Source of the DNA: Arthrobacter mobilis
Lineage (GTDB): Bacteria; Actinomycetota; Actinomycetes; Actinomycetales; Micrococcaceae
Reading direction: 5' to 3'
Assembly: GCF_012395835.1 (NCBI RefSeq)
Contig: NZ_JAAZSQ010000003.1
Span: forward strand, 89,962-153,961
DNA length: 64,000 bases
The notes beneath the pieces were generated by a model that was given only the letters and a program-made list of their open reading frames with translations, did not search any database and had not been told where the DNA came from. This document shows, one piece after another, positions 55,679-64,000 of this stretch; the first letter of the stretch is position 1; each line of letters starts with the position of its first letter. The position numbers and the translations under genes were made by a program.

Positions 55679-56056
55679 GTGAAAAGACCTGCATTTCCCG
55701 CGTTGGCCGGCGACCTGGCCGCCGTCGTCCTGTTTGCCGCCCTGGGCCGCGAGACCCACGAGCACGGCCTCGACCCGGCAGGCGTCCTGCTCACCGCGGC
55801 GCCGTTCCTGGCCGGCGCGGGCCTTGGCTGGCTGGTGGCCCGCGCCTGGCGCCGGCCCATGGCAGTCTGGCCCACCGGCGTCGCCATCTGGCTTGGCGCC
55901 GTGGTTGCCGGCCTGCTGCTGCGGGGGGCTTTCGGCGGCGGGCTGGCCCCTGCCTTCCAGATCGTCACGCTGGTGACCCTGGGGGTGCTCCTCGTGGGCT
56001 GGCGGCTGGCCGCCGCGCTCGTCACGAAACTGCGCAATGTCCGGGCGGTGCCATAA
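55679..56056 (+). CDS. DUF3054 membrane protein
   Basis: A 125-aa protein with four predicted membrane helices, matching the DUF3054 pattern: LAGDLAAVVLFAALGRETHEHGLDPAGVLLTAAPFLAGAGLGWL, then PTGVAIWLGAVVAGLLLRGAFGGGLAPAFQIVTLVTLGVLLVGWR. The GRETHEHG motif after helix 1 is the family hallmark. It begins with GTG just after the direct repeats. Function is unknown. Confidence 0.85.
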   Translation: MKRPAFPALAGDLAAVVLFAALGRETHEHGLDPAGVLLTAAPFLAGAGLGWLVARAWRRPMAVWPTGVAIWLGAVVAGLLLRGAFGGGLAPAFQIVTLVTLGVLLVGWRLAAALVTKLRNVRAVP

Positions 56057-56098
56057 CCTCGTAGTAATCCAGTCAAGGTGCAGTGAAAGGCAGCCACA

Positions 56099-56380
56099 GT
56101 GGTAACAGCGTTCGTCCTGATCAAGACCGATGCCTCGCGGATTCCCGAATGTGCCGAGGAAATTTCCGAACTGCAGGGCATCGCCGAGGTGTATTCAGTG
56201 ACGGGCGAATGGGACCTGATCGCCGTCGCCCGGGTCGCCCAGCACGAGGACCTGGCGGAGGTCATCGCTGACAAGCTGTCCAAGGTCCACGGGGTGGAGC
56301 ACACCATCACCCATATGGCCTTCCGGGCCTATTCGCGGCATGACCTGGATGCTGCCTTCTCCCTGGGTTTCGAACACTGA
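56099..56380 (+). CDS. Stand-alone Lrp/AsnC ligand-binding (RAM) domain protein
   Basis: A 93-aa protein containing only the effector-binding domain of Lrp/AsnC regulators: VTAFVLIKTDASRIPECAEEISELQGIAEVYSVTGEWDLIAVARVAQHEDLAEVIADKLSKVHGVEHTITHMAFRAYSRHDL. No DNA-binding helix-turn-helix is present. Such proteins bind amino acids and may modulate a full-length regulator or an enzyme. It lies on the same strand as the DUF3054 gene and is convergent with trpD. The GTG start has GAAAGGC upstream. Confidence 0.9.
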   Translation: MVTAFVLIKTDASRIPECAEEISELQGIAEVYSVTGEWDLIAVARVAQHEDLAEVIADKLSKVHGVEHTITHMAFRAYSRHDLDAAFSLGFEH

Positions 56381-56474
56381 CCCAGGCGCCGGAGCCTGCC
56401 GCGGCGGGCCGGAGGTGATCCTCCGGCCCGCCGCCTGCTTTTGCGGGCACGGCTTGTTGGCGTGCTCCGGTGGA

Positions 56475-57527
56475 TTACCGCGTGGCGGCCACCCAGCGGT
56501 CCAGTGCGGCGGCCGCGGCTCCGGTATCGACGGCCTCGGTGGCCCGCCGCAGCCCGGCGGCCAGCCGTTCTTCGAGCGGGCCGTCCGCTGCCGGCTCCAG
56601 GGCAACCAATGCGGCGGCGGCGTTGAGGACGACGGCGTCACGCACCGGTCCCTTCTCCCCGGCCAGCACCTGGCGCACCACCTGGGCATTGGCCTGGGCA
56701 TCGCCGCCGCGCAGGTCCTCCAGCGTCGCCCGCGGAATGCCCAGGCCCAGCGGATCGAATTCGGACTCGGACACCTTGCCGTCGCGGACCTCCCAAATGG
56801 TCGACGGGCCGGTGGTCGTCAGCTCGTCCAGCCCGTCCCCACCCCGGAAGACCAGGGCACGCAGGCCGCGGGCGGCCAGCACACCGGCCACCAGCGGAGC
56901 CATCCGGGCATCCGCAACACCGATGGCCGCGGCCGTAGGATGGGCCGGATTCGTCAGCGGTCCCATGAAGTTGAACACCGTGGGAATGCCCAACTCGCGC
57001 CGAGGCACCGCGGTGAAGCGGAACGAGGGATGGAACACCTGGGCGAAGCAGAAGGTGATGCCCGCTTCCATGGCGGTGCTGGCCACCCGCTCCACCGGCA
57101 GGTCCAGCCGGACCCCGAGGGCCTCGATCACATCGGCGGACCCGGAAGAGGACGAGGCTGCGCGGTTGCCATGCTTGACAATGCGCGCACCGGCGCCGGC
57201 GCACACGAGGGCGGCCATCGATGAAATGTTCACCGTGTTCTGGCGGTCCCCGCCGGTGCCGACGATGTCCAGCTTCTCGCCCGGAATCTCGATGGGGCGG
57301 GCGTGGGCCACCATGGCCTCGACCAGCCCGGTCAGCTCCTCCACGGTCTCGCCCTTCGACCGCAGCGCAACGAGGAAGCCGGCAATCTGCACATCGGTGG
57401 CTTCGCCGGCCATGATCGTGTTCATGGCCCAGCGGGTCTGGCCGGCGCTGAGGTCCTTGCCGGCGATCAATGCGGAGATCAGGACGGGCCAGGTGGGAGT
57501 GTTTCGATAGTCAGATTCCGTGGTCAC
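56475..57527 (-). CDS. trpD: Anthranilate phosphoribosyltransferase
   Basis: This enzyme makes N-(5'-phosphoribosyl)-anthranilate from anthranilate and PRPP, the second step of tryptophan synthesis. The 350-aa length is normal. The substrate loop is [18 protein letters not shown] (near residue 85), followed by [22 protein letters not shown] (near residue 117) and the [11 protein letters not shown] and [17 protein letters not shown] segments. The GTG start lies 6 nt after a TAACCT -10-like element and no ribosome site is seen, so translation may be leaderless. No other trp genes are adjacent. Confidence 0.96.
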   Translation of the reverse strand: MTTESDYRNTPTWPVLISALIAGKDLSAGQTRWAMNTIMAGEATDVQIAGFLVALRSKGETVEELTGLVEAMVAHARPIEIPGEKLDIVGTGGDRQNTVNISSMAALVCAGAGARIVKHGNRAASSSSGSADVIEALGVRLDLPVERVASTAMEAGITFCFAQVFHPSFRFTAVPRRELGIPTVFNFMGPLTNPAHPTAAAIGVADARMAPLVAGVLAARGLRALVFRGGDGLDELTTTGPSTIWEVRDGKVSESEFDPLGLGIPRATLEDLRGGDAQANAQVVRQVLAGEKGPVRDAVVLNAAAALVALEPAADGPLEERLAAGLRRATEAVDTGAAAAALDRWVAATR

Positions 57528-57675
57528 CGTCCTAGGTTATCTACGAATTGTAGAAAGCGCGTGATTATTAATCCCCCGAACTGGCGCGGATTCCCGGGGC
57601 TCGGGAACCTCTGCGGCTCGCCGGGCGTTCCCTTGCGTTGGTGAACGCGCCTGATTTATAGACATAATGTCCTTG
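57527..57675. promoter_or_regulatory. Divergent promoters for trpD and ctaE, both possibly leaderless
   Basis: For ctaE, CATAAT (57663-57668) lies 6 nt before the GTG start with no ribosome site; a second possible pair is TTGCGT (57633-57638), 17 nt, TTATAG (57656-57661). For trpD on the other strand, TAACCT (complement of 57534-57539) is 6 nt before its GTG. The two start codons are 147 nt apart. Confidence 0.5.
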
Positions 57676-58313
57676 TGACAACTGCAACCCATGCTCCCAG
57701 TACCCCGGCGCATCCCACGCTGAACCGCCCGAATCTGGTTTCCGTCGGAACCGTCGTGTGGCTCTCGAGCGAGCTGATGTTCTTCGCCGGCCTTTTCGCC
57801 ATGTACTTCACCCTCCGGGCCACCTCGGGCGAGCTCTGGGCCACGGAATCGGCCAAGCTGGACGTTCCGTTTGCCCTGATCAACACGATCATCCTCGTGT
57901 CGAGCTCCTTTACCTGCCAGTTCGGTGTGTTCGCCGCCGAGCGGCTGCAGCCGCACCGCACCGGAGGGGTGTTCAACCTCGGACGCTGGGGCATGGTCGA
58001 GTGGTTCCTGCTGACCTTCCTGCTCGGTGCCATCTTCGTCGCGGTCCAGGCCTACGAATACACCCACCTCGTGGAAGTGGGCGTGTCGCTCTCATCCCAC
58101 GCCTACGGTTCCGCCTTCTACATCACCACCGGCTTCCACGGCCTGCACGTGACCGGCGGCCTGATCGCCTTCCTGCTGATCATCGGCCGGGCCTACATCG
58201 CCAAGAAGTTCGGGCACTTTGAGGCGACGTCGGCGATCGTGACGTCCTACTACTGGCACTTTGTGGACGTCGTCTGGATCGCGCTCTTCATCATCATCTA
58301 CTTCCTGAAGTAA
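57675..58313 (+). CDS. ctaE: Cytochrome c oxidase subunit III (CtaE)
   Basis: Subunit III of the aa3 oxidase, 212 aa. It has five predicted membrane helices, the usual number for the actinobacterial form that lacks the first two. Characteristic stretches are [29 protein letters not shown] (near residue 20), then [14 protein letters not shown] (near residue 118), then [26 protein letters not shown] (near residue 142), and a final [22 protein letters not shown]. It is followed at 87 nt by qcrC, forming the ctaE-qcrCAB operon of the bc1-aa3 supercomplex. Confidence 0.96.
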   Translation: MTTATHAPSTPAHPTLNRPNLVSVGTVVWLSSELMFFAGLFAMYFTLRATSGELWATESAKLDVPFALINTIILVSSSFTCQFGVFAAERLQPHRTGGVFNLGRWGMVEWFLLTFLLGAIFVAVQAYEYTHLVEVGVSLSSHAYGSAFYITTGFHGLHVTGGLIAFLLIIGRAYIAKKFGHFEATSAIVTSYYWHFVDVVWIALFIIIYFLK

Positions 58314-58399
58314 GCCGATTTGACTCTTCTTCTACAAGCGGAAGAATTTCAGGAAGCTGCATTAGACGCACACGCACCACAGAGTAAGGAACCACCACA

Positions 58400-59212
58400 G
58401 TGAAGGCACTTTCCCAAAGGCGACGACACCCGCTGGCGGCCATTGCCCTGCTGCTCTTGGGACTGCTGGTTACCGGCGGCCTCTACGCAGTGGCGGGCAC
58501 CGTCAACGAGGCCAAGGCGCAGACCACAACGTACAGCGCGCAGGATGTTGAAGAGGGCGAAAAGCTCTTCGTGGCAAACTGCGCGACGTGCCACGGAATC
58601 GGCGCTGTCGGTGCACCGGAAGGCGCCCACGGGAACCAGGCAGGTCCTTCGCTGGTCGGTGTCGGTGCTGCCGCCGTCGACTTCCAGGTCGGCACCGGCC
58701 GCATGCCCATGCAGATGAACGGCCCGCAGGCCCAGGTCAAGCCCGTGCAGTTCAACGATGAGCAGACGCGCCAGCTCTCCGCCTACGTGGCATCCCTCGG
58801 CGCCGGCCCGGCCGTGCCCAGCGAGGAAGTGCTGGACGCCAGCCAGGGCGACCCGGCCAAGGGCGGGGAACTGTTCCGCGTCAACTGCGCCATGTGCCAC
58901 AACGCCGCTGCCGCCGGCGGTGCGCTGACCCGCGGCAAGTTCGCTCCGGGTCTGGACGGCGTGAGCGAGAAGCATATCTACGAGGCCATGGTCACAGGCC
59001 CGCAGAACATGCCTGTCTTCAACGACGCCAACGTCACCCCGGAAGGCAAGCGGGACATCATCGCCTTCCTGAAGTCCATCGAGACGGAAGGCTCCCCCGG
59101 CGGTGCCGAACTCGGCTCCCTGGGTCCGGTTGCCGAAGGCCTGTTCATCTGGACGGCCGGCCTGGGCATCATCATCGGCTTCACCATCTGGCTGACCCAG
59201 CGGTCATCCTGA
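58400..59212 (+). CDS. qcrC: Cytochrome bc1 diheme cytochrome c subunit (QcrC)
   Basis: A membrane-bound cytochrome of 270 aa with two c-type haem sites: CATCH in FVANCATCHGIGAVG (near residue 61) and CAMCH in FRVNCAMCHNAAAAGG (near residue 162). An N-terminal hydrophobic segment (residues 13-35) and a C-terminal helix (GLFIWTAGLGIIIGFTIWL) anchor it, with the haem domains outside the membrane. This diheme form replaces both cytochrome c1 and soluble cytochrome c in actinobacteria and passes electrons from the Rieske protein to CtaC. It sits first in qcrCAB. Confidence 0.96.
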   Translation: MKALSQRRRHPLAAIALLLLGLLVTGGLYAVAGTVNEAKAQTTTYSAQDVEEGEKLFVANCATCHGIGAVGAPEGAHGNQAGPSLVGVGAAAVDFQVGTGRMPMQMNGPQAQVKPVQFNDEQTRQLSAYVASLGAGPAVPSEEVLDASQGDPAKGGELFRVNCAMCHNAAAAGGALTRGKFAPGLDGVSEKHIYEAMVTGPQNMPVFNDANVTPEGKRDIIAFLKSIETEGSPGGAELGSLGPVAEGLFIWTAGLGIIIGFTIWLTQRSS

Positions 59213-59310
59213 AGCCTTCCTCCCGGCGGCCCGGACTGGGCCGCCGGGACATCAACGAAACAGCACATACGCACTTTTAGAGTCACATACAGAGAAGGAT
59301 GAGAGGGATC

Positions 59311-60348
59311 ATGGGCGACCATAGTCACGGCGACCCGAATACCTCGGGCACCGTTGCTACGGCTGGCCAGGGCCAAGTGGAGAAGTTTCAGGATCCTGGA
59401 CTTCCTCCGCACCGCCCGCGCCTTGCCGACAAGGATCCCCGGGCCGAAAAGCGTGCCGAGCGGCAGGTTGCGATTCTCTTCGCAGTCTCCATCATCGGCA
59501 CCCTGCTTTTCTTCGTCGGGTACTTTGCCATCCGTTTGGATGAATCCACCGCGATTTCCACGCTGCGCCTGCAGAACATGCTGCTGGGCCTGGGTACGGC
59601 GTTCGCCATGCTCGGCATCGGCGTGGGCATCGTCCACTGGGCGAAGACCCTGATGCCGGACCATGAGGTTGCCGAGGAGCGCCACGAGGTCCGCCCGGAG
59701 GAAGACCGCCAGGTTGCCGAAAAGATGATCGGCCAGATCCTGGACGAGTCCGGGATCAAGCGCCGTCCGCTGATCCGCAACACCCTTCTCGGCGCCGGAG
59801 TGCTGGCCATCCTGCCGGCCATCGGCATCTTCCGCGACCTGTCGAAGAACATCAACCCGGACGTGCTGCGCCACACGATGTGGGACGAGGGCGTGCGCCT
59901 GGCGCGCGACCCCGAGGGCACGCCGATCCGGGCTGCGGACGTCACCATCGGTTCCGCGTTCCACGTCATCCCCGAGGGCCTGAACGACCTGCATGAGGGC
60001 AAGCTCAACGAGAAGGCCAAGGCAGTTGTCCTGCTCATGCGCCTGAACCCGGAGGACCTGCAGGTTTCCCCCGGCCGCGAGGACTGGAACTACAACGGCA
60101 TCGTTGCCTACTCCAAGATCTGCACGCACGTCGGCTGCCCGGTGGCACTCTACGAGCAGCAGACCCACCACCTGCTCTGCCCCTGCCACCAGTCCACGTT
60201 CGACCTGACGCAGGAGTGCAAGGTCATCTTCGGTCCGGCCGCCCACCCGCTGCCGCAGCTGCCGATCACGGTTGACAGCGAAGGCTACCTCGTGGCGCGG
60301 AGCGACTTCCAATCACCTGTCGGCCCGAGCTTCTGGGAGCGTGGCTAG
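59311..60348 (+). CDS. qcrA: Cytochrome bc1 Rieske iron-sulphur subunit (QcrA)
   Basis: The Rieske protein, 345 aa, with an actinobacterial N-terminal region holding three membrane helices (near residues 50-75, 90-110 and 160-180). The [2Fe-2S] site is CTHVGCP (near residue 271) and CPCHQSTFD (near residue 291), giving the two Cys and two His ligands plus the disulphide pair. The ATG at 59311 follows AGAGGGA and is preferred to the ATG at 59299, whose Shine-Dalgarno sequence abuts the start codon. It is 2 nt upstream of qcrB. Confidence 0.95.
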   Translation: MGDHSHGDPNTSGTVATAGQGQVEKFQDPGLPPHRPRLADKDPRAEKRAERQVAILFAVSIIGTLLFFVGYFAIRLDESTAISTLRLQNMLLGLGTAFAMLGIGVGIVHWAKTLMPDHEVAEERHEVRPEEDRQVAEKMIGQILDESGIKRRPLIRNTLLGAGVLAILPAIGIFRDLSKNINPDVLRHTMWDEGVRLARDPEGTPIRAADVTIGSAFHVIPEGLNDLHEGKLNEKAKAVVLLMRLNPEDLQVSPGREDWNYNGIVAYSKICTHVGCPVALYEQQTHHLLCPCHQSTFDLTQECKVIFGPAAHPLPQLPITVDSEGYLVARSDFQSPVGPSFWERG

Positions 60349-60350
60349 CA

Positions 60351-62027
60351 ATGAGCTCGACTTCTGCACCTGACACCTATACGCCGAAGACGCGCGTGGG
60401 GCGGATCGCCAACTTCGTTGACAGCCGCACCGGCGGCTCGGCGATGGTCAAGGAATTCGGCCGGAAGATCTTTCCCGACCACTGGTCCTTCATGTTCGGC
60501 GAGGTGGCGCTGTACTCCTTCGTCATCCTGCTGCTCTCGGGCACCTTCCTGACCTTCTTCTTCGATCCCTCGATGGCGGAAACGCACTACGACGGCTCCT
60601 ACGTCCCGCTCAAGGGCGTGGAAATGTCGGTGGCCTACGCCTCGTCCCTGGACATCTCCTTCGATATCCGCGGCGGCCTGTTCATGCGCCAGGTCCACCA
60701 CTGGGCGGCCCTGCTGTTCGTTGCGGCCATGTCCGTGCACATGCTGCGCGTCTTCTTCACCGGCGCGTTCCGCCGGCCCCGCGAACTGAACTGGGTTGTC
60801 GGCGGCGTGCTGCTCATCCTGGGCATGGCAGCCGGCTTCACCGGCTACTCGCTGCCGGACGACCTGCTCTCCGGCAACGGCCTGCGCATCATCGACGGCG
60901 TGATCAAGTCCATCCCGCTGGTGGGCACCTACATCTCGTTCTTCCTCTTCGGCGGCGAGTTCCCGGGTACCGCGATCATCGGCCGGCTGTACGTGCTGCA
61001 CATCCTGCTGGTTCCGGCCATCATCCTCCTGATGATCGCCCTGCACATGTTCATGCTGGTGGTCCACAAGCACACCCAGTACCCCGGCCCGGGGCGGACC
61101 GAGACCAACGTGGTCGGCTACCCGGTCGGCCCGGTCTACGCGGCCAAGGCCGGCGGCTTCTTCTTCATCGTGTTCGGTGTCATTGCGGTCATTGCCGGGC
61201 TGTTCACCATCAACCCGATCTGGAACTACGGCCCGTACGACCCCTCCCCCGTCTCGGCCGGTACCCAGCCTGACTGGTACATCGGGTTCGTGGACGGCGC
61301 GCTGCGCCTGATGCCCGGCGTGATCGGCGAGTTCCCGTTCGAGTACGTGATCTTCGGGCGCACACTGACGCTGAACGTGCTGCTTCCGGCGCTCGGCCCG
61401 GCCGGCATCCTGTTCACGCTGCTGTTCGCCTGGCCGTGGATCGAACGCTGGGTCACCCGTGACGACCGCGAGCACCACCTGCTGGACCGCCCGCGCAACG
61501 CCCCGACCCGCACCGCCATCGGCGTCGCCGGCTTCGTGTGGTACGCCGTGATGTGGGCAGCTGCCGGTTCCGACCTGATCGCCACCCACTTCCTGGTCTC
61601 GCTGAACGACGTGACCTACTGGCTGCGCGCGCTGTTCTTCCTCGGGCCGATCGTTGCCTACATCGTGACCAAGCGGATCTGCCTGTCGCTGCAGCGCAAG
61701 GACCGCGAGATCGCCCTGCACGGCCGCGAGACCGGACGCATTGTGCGCCTGCCGCACGGTGAGTTCATCGAGGTGCACGAACCGCTGGACGACTACCACC
61801 AGTACCGGCTGGTCAACTTCGAGTCCCCCGAGGTCCTGCCGGCCCAGCCGGACGCCAACGGCCGCATCGGCCGCACGGAGAAGCTGCGCGGACGCCTGTC
61901 CCGGCTCTTCTTCGAGGACCGCGTTGCCCCGGTCACCCCGGCCGAGCTCGAGGCCGCACATGCCCACGGACATCCGGCCGTCGAGGAAGCCGCGGAGTCC
62001 CGCACCAGCGAAGTCTCCCGCCACTAG
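60351..62027 (+). CDS. qcrB: Cytochrome bc1 cytochrome b subunit (QcrB)
   Basis: Cytochrome b of the bc1 complex, 558 aa. Haem ligands lie in FMRQVHHWAALLFVAAMSVHMLRVFFTGAFRRPRELNW (near residue 105) and in LYVLHILLVPAIILLMIALHMFMLVVHKHTQ (near residue 210). The ef-loop, which forms the quinol site, includes NPIWNYGPYDPSPVSAGTQPDWYIGFVDGALR (near residue 287). The C-terminal 120 residues are a soluble cytoplasmic extension typical of actinobacteria. This protein is the target of drugs such as telacebec in mycobacteria. It ends the ctaE-qcrCAB operon. Confidence 0.97.
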   Translation: MSSTSAPDTYTPKTRVGRIANFVDSRTGGSAMVKEFGRKIFPDHWSFMFGEVALYSFVILLLSGTFLTFFFDPSMAETHYDGSYVPLKGVEMSVAYASSLDISFDIRGGLFMRQVHHWAALLFVAAMSVHMLRVFFTGAFRRPRELNWVVGGVLLILGMAAGFTGYSLPDDLLSGNGLRIIDGVIKSIPLVGTYISFFLFGGEFPGTAIIGRLYVLHILLVPAIILLMIALHMFMLVVHKHTQYPGPGRTETNVVGYPVGPVYAAKAGGFFFIVFGVIAVIAGLFTINPIWNYGPYDPSPVSAGTQPDWYIGFVDGALRLMPGVIGEFPFEYVIFGRTLTLNVLLPALGPAGILFTLLFAWPWIERWVTRDDREHHLLDRPRNAPTRTAIGVAGFVWYAVMWAAAGSDLIATHFLVSLNDVTYWLRALFFLGPIVAYIVTKRICLSLQRKDREIALHGRETGRIVRLPHGEFIEVHEPLDDYHQYRLVNFESPEVLPAQPDANGRIGRTEKLRGRLSRLFFEDRVAPVTPAELEAAHAHGHPAVEEAAESRTSEVSRH

Positions 62028-62056
62028 CACGGGCCAGCGCCCGGCTGCTTACTGAA

Positions 62057-62091
62057 GCGAAGGCCCCGGACATCATGTCCGGGGCCTTCGC
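62057..62091 (+). terminator. Terminator hairpin after qcrB
   Basis: A perfect 16-bp stem (62057-62072 with 62076-62091) and a three-base loop lie 30 nt after the qcrB stop. The sequence is symmetrical enough to stop the minus-strand GntR transcript too. Confidence 0.75.
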
Positions 62092-62148
62092 CGTACCTGG
62101 AGCCAGCCCCTGCGGCCCGCAGACGGGCCGGAAAGGCAGCCAGGTTCC

Positions 62149-62937
62149 TCAGTAGCGTTTGACGTTGTAGGAGCGCGGAGAGCGCCCGCCAGGGCGCTGC
62201 AGGGGCACCCACAGCTTGTACCGGTCGGCCCGGTAGTAGGAAATCGAAAAGTCCACCATCGCGCGCGACACGTAGGCGTGCCGCTGGATCTTCAGCAGCG
62301 GCGCACCGATCTCGACGTTCAGCAGCCGGGCAATGGACGGCTGGGCCGCCGTGGCCTCGATGGTGTCCTCCCCCCACTCCATCACCAGCCCGTACCGTTC
62401 GCTCAGCACCTGGTACAGCGACGACGGCGGCGGATCGTCCAGGATGCCCGGAACCCGGCTGGCCGGAATGAAGTTCTCGTCCACGCTCATCGGGTCGCCG
62501 TCGGCCAGCAGCAGCCGCCGGAACCGGACCACCGGCTGCCCTTCCTCGATCTGCAGTTCCCGCGCCACCAGCGATGTCGCCCCGATCTGCTCGAAGCTGA
62601 GCACCTTGGCATCGGGCACCATCCCCCGCCGCTGCATTTCCTCGCTGTAGGAGGTCAGTTTCACCTGCAGGTCGAGTTTCGGCTGGGCGACGAAGGTACC
62701 CAGCCCCACAACCCGCTCAAGCACCTGCTCGGCCACGAGCGAATCGATGGCCTGCCGCACCGTCATGCGGGCGACGCCGAAACGTTCGGTGAGTTCACGT
62801 TCGGAGGGGAATGCCGCCCCCGGTTCGCAGGCCTGCTGGGCGTGCCGGCGCAGGATGGTGCGCAGCTGCACGTGTTTGGAGACATCGGAGGCAGGGTCGA
62901 TATCGCCGGCAATGGCCTGTGCCGCCTTCGAGACCAT
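62149..62937 (-). CDS. GntR-family regulator (HutC/UTRA subfamily)
   Basis: A 262-aa regulator. The winged helix is in residues about 22-92 (PSERELTERFGVARMTVRQAIDSLVAEQVLERVVGLGTFVAQ). Residues about 105-250 form a UTRA effector domain, with VVRFRRLLLADGDPMSVDENFIP (near residue 135) and LLNVEIGAPLLKIQRHAYVSRAMVDFSISYYRADRYKLW near the end. HutC-type members usually bind amino-sugar phosphates or other small metabolites. It lies alone between the qcr and cta blocks and has no obvious target beside it. Confidence 0.93.
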   Translation of the reverse strand: MVSKAAQAIAGDIDPASDVSKHVQLRTILRRHAQQACEPGAAFPSERELTERFGVARMTVRQAIDSLVAEQVLERVVGLGTFVAQPKLDLQVKLTSYSEEMQRRGMVPDAKVLSFEQIGATSLVARELQIEEGQPVVRFRRLLLADGDPMSVDENFIPASRVPGILDDPPPSSLYQVLSERYGLVMEWGEDTIEATAAQPSIARLLNVEIGAPLLKIQRHAYVSRAMVDFSISYYRADRYKLWVPLQRPGGRSPRSYNVKRY

Positions 62938-63079
62938 GGTTGTCCACTCCTGATTGTCGCCGCAGGGTCGCCACCATTCTACGCCAGTGGTCTAGACCGG
63001 AGTGCCGGCAGGAGCAGAGGCCCGGCGGTGTTCCCGCCCTGCCGTGGATCGGTCTCCGGTGAAGTGACCGCTTAAAGCA

Positions 63080-63113
63080 GTGCGGGCCCGGAACACATGT
63101 TCCGGGCCCGCAC
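63080..63113 (-). terminator. Terminator hairpin after ctaF
   Basis: A perfect 16-bp palindrome (63080-63095 with 63098-63113) lies 27 nt beyond the ctaF stop. On the minus strand it is followed by TGCTTTAAG, a short T-containing tract. Confidence 0.7.
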
Positions 63114-63139
63114 CGCCGGCAGCTGCCGGACGGATGGTC

Positions 63140-63541
63140 CTAGTGTGCGTGCAGCCCGCGGCTGTACTCGTACACCCAGCCGACGATCGCGACCGCCGAG
63201 AAGCCGACACTGATGTAGACGATCCACCAGCCGACGGCCAGGCCCAGGAAGCCGGTGGCGGCCGCAGCCGAGAGGACGATCGGCCACCAGCTCCACGGGC
63301 TGAAGTGGCCCTGCTCTCCGGAGCCTTCGTGGATCTCGGCGTCCAGGCGGTCCTCCGGACGGAGGCCGACGCGGCGGGCCGTGAACAGCAGGTAGAAGCC
63401 GATCATGCCCGAGAGCCCGGCAACCAGGTACATGCCCAGGTAGCCGACATGCTCACCCCAGCCGGTCATGAAACCGTACACGGTCGCGGTCAGGGCGAAG
63501 AACGGCACCAAGCCGATGAAAAGCCAGGATTCAATCTTCAC
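63140..63541 (-). CDS. ctaF: Cytochrome c oxidase subunit IV (CtaF)
   Basis: An actinobacteria-specific small oxidase subunit, 133 aa, with four membrane helices in two pairs: KIESWLFIGLVPFFALTATVYGFMTGWGEHVGYLGMYLVAGLSGMIGFYLLFTARR, then SWWPIVLSAAAATGFLGLAVGWWIVYISVGFSAVAIVGWVYEYSRG. The hydrophilic loop (RPEDRLDAEIHEGSGEQGHFSPWS) is characteristic. It directly follows ctaD by 2 nt. Confidence 0.94.
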   Translation of the reverse strand: MKIESWLFIGLVPFFALTATVYGFMTGWGEHVGYLGMYLVAGLSGMIGFYLLFTARRVGLRPEDRLDAEIHEGSGEQGHFSPWSWWPIVLSAAAATGFLGLAVGWWIVYISVGFSAVAIVGWVYEYSRGLHAH

Positions 63542-63543
63542 GG

Positions 63544-64000
63544 TCAGGCGTCCTTCTGGTCAGCGGAACCGTACAGCTGCGCTGCCGGCACGGGAGTGGT
63601 CGGTGTGTGCCGCGGGGCCAGCTCCGGGTGGTGCAGGTCCAGGGCGGGGCGCTCGGAGCGGATGCGCGGCAGCGAGGTGAAGTTGTGCCGCGGCGGCGGG
63701 CAGGAGGTGGCCCACTCGAGCGAGCCGCCGAAGCCCCAGGGATCGTCCACCTCGACCTTTTTGCCGCTGCGCCAGGTGACGTACACGTTCCAGAAGAACG
63801 GGATCAGCGAGGCGCCGAGCACGAAGGAGGACACCGTGGAGAACTGGTTCATCGCGGTGAAGTTGTCCTCGGGCAGGTAGTCCGCGTACCGGCGGGGCAT
63901 GCCGATGACGCCGAGCCAGTGCTGGATCAGGAAGGTGCCGTGGAAGCCCAGGAAGAGCATCCAGAAGTGGATCTTGCCCAGGCGCTCGTTGAGCATCTTG
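63544..64000 (-). CDS. ctaD: Cytochrome c oxidase subunit I (CtaD), C-terminal part
   Basis: The end of the haem-copper oxidase catalytic subunit; the reading frame continues past the right window edge, so only about 152 residues are seen. [33 protein letters not shown] is the conserved penultimate-helix region with the loop that follows it. [27 protein letters not shown] is the last helix. The soluble tail contains [36 protein letters not shown], the normal C-terminus in actinobacteria. The haem and copper ligands lie outside the window. Confidence 0.96.
   Translation of the reverse strand, partial: KMLNERLGKIHFWMLFLGFHGTFLIQHWLGVIGMPRRYADYLPEDNFTAMNQFSTVSSFVLGASLIPFFWNVYVTWRSGKKVEVDDPWGFGGSLEWATSCPPPRHNFTSLPRIRSERPALDLHHPELAPRHTPTTPVPAAQLYGSADQKDA

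Overview
The window comes from a high-GC actinobacterium, most likely Micrococcaceae (Arthrobacter/Pseudarthrobacter type). The evidence is gene content and order: a 20S proteasome/pupylation block followed by FKBP isomerases, a fused PafB-PafC regulator, Tat translocase genes and a HelY-type helicase; RbpA; and an actinobacterial ctaE-qcrCAB respiratory block. Starts are often GTG, and several genes look leaderless. No rRNA, tRNA, CRISPR array, intact insertion sequence or phage module was recognised. The assignment rests on reading the translated sequence, not on database searches.

Layout. 1-7.9 kb: protein quality control and export (prcB partial, prcA, pafA, two FKBPs, pafBC, a small membrane protein, tatA, tatC). 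katG (8.1-10.4 kb) sits between tatC and helY and looks inserted. 10.6-20.4 kb: helY, an amidohydrolase, a candidate structured RNA, a DPM1-like glycosyltransferase, rbpA, an SPFH/NfeD pair, an RlmA-like methyltransferase and peptide deformylase. 20.2-31.6 kb is accessory: lipoprotein, secreted esterase, HD hydrolase, MFS exporter, UvrA-like ABC protein, DHFR-like reductase, FMN reductase, and about 2 kb of gene-poor DNA. 29.6-35.4 kb holds secreted proteins: a Pro/Glu-rich protein with 11-residue repeats, an Ala/Lys-rich coiled-coil protein, and two HNH nuclease paralogues, one cut by an in-frame stop.

37-41 kb: phosphoketolase and acetate kinase, which together turn xylulose-5-P or fructose-6-P into acetate plus ATP, followed by a decayed universal stress protein gene. 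41.2-47.9 kb is the most unusual part: a tandem DUF4389 membrane protein; a single polypeptide joining an adenylation domain, a carrier domain and a membrane acyltransferase, read from an apparently leaderless promoter overlapped by an iron-box-like palindrome; a DrrA/DrrB-type ABC exporter; and a thymidylate-kinase-like protein.

48-56.4 kb: cation/proton antiporter, small monooxygenase-fold proteins, an HtrA-like protease without a membrane anchor, a PrmC-like methyltransferase, a cysteine-containing ArsR/SufR-like regulator facing a DoxX gene across a perfect palindrome, a SatD-like/membrane/SRPBCC operon, DUF3054 and a stand-alone Lrp sensor domain. 56.5-64 kb: trpD, divergent from ctaE-qcrC-qcrA-qcrB, then a GntR regulator and ctaF-ctaD (cut by the window edge). 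The cta and qcr genes encode the bc1-aa3 respiratory supercomplex.
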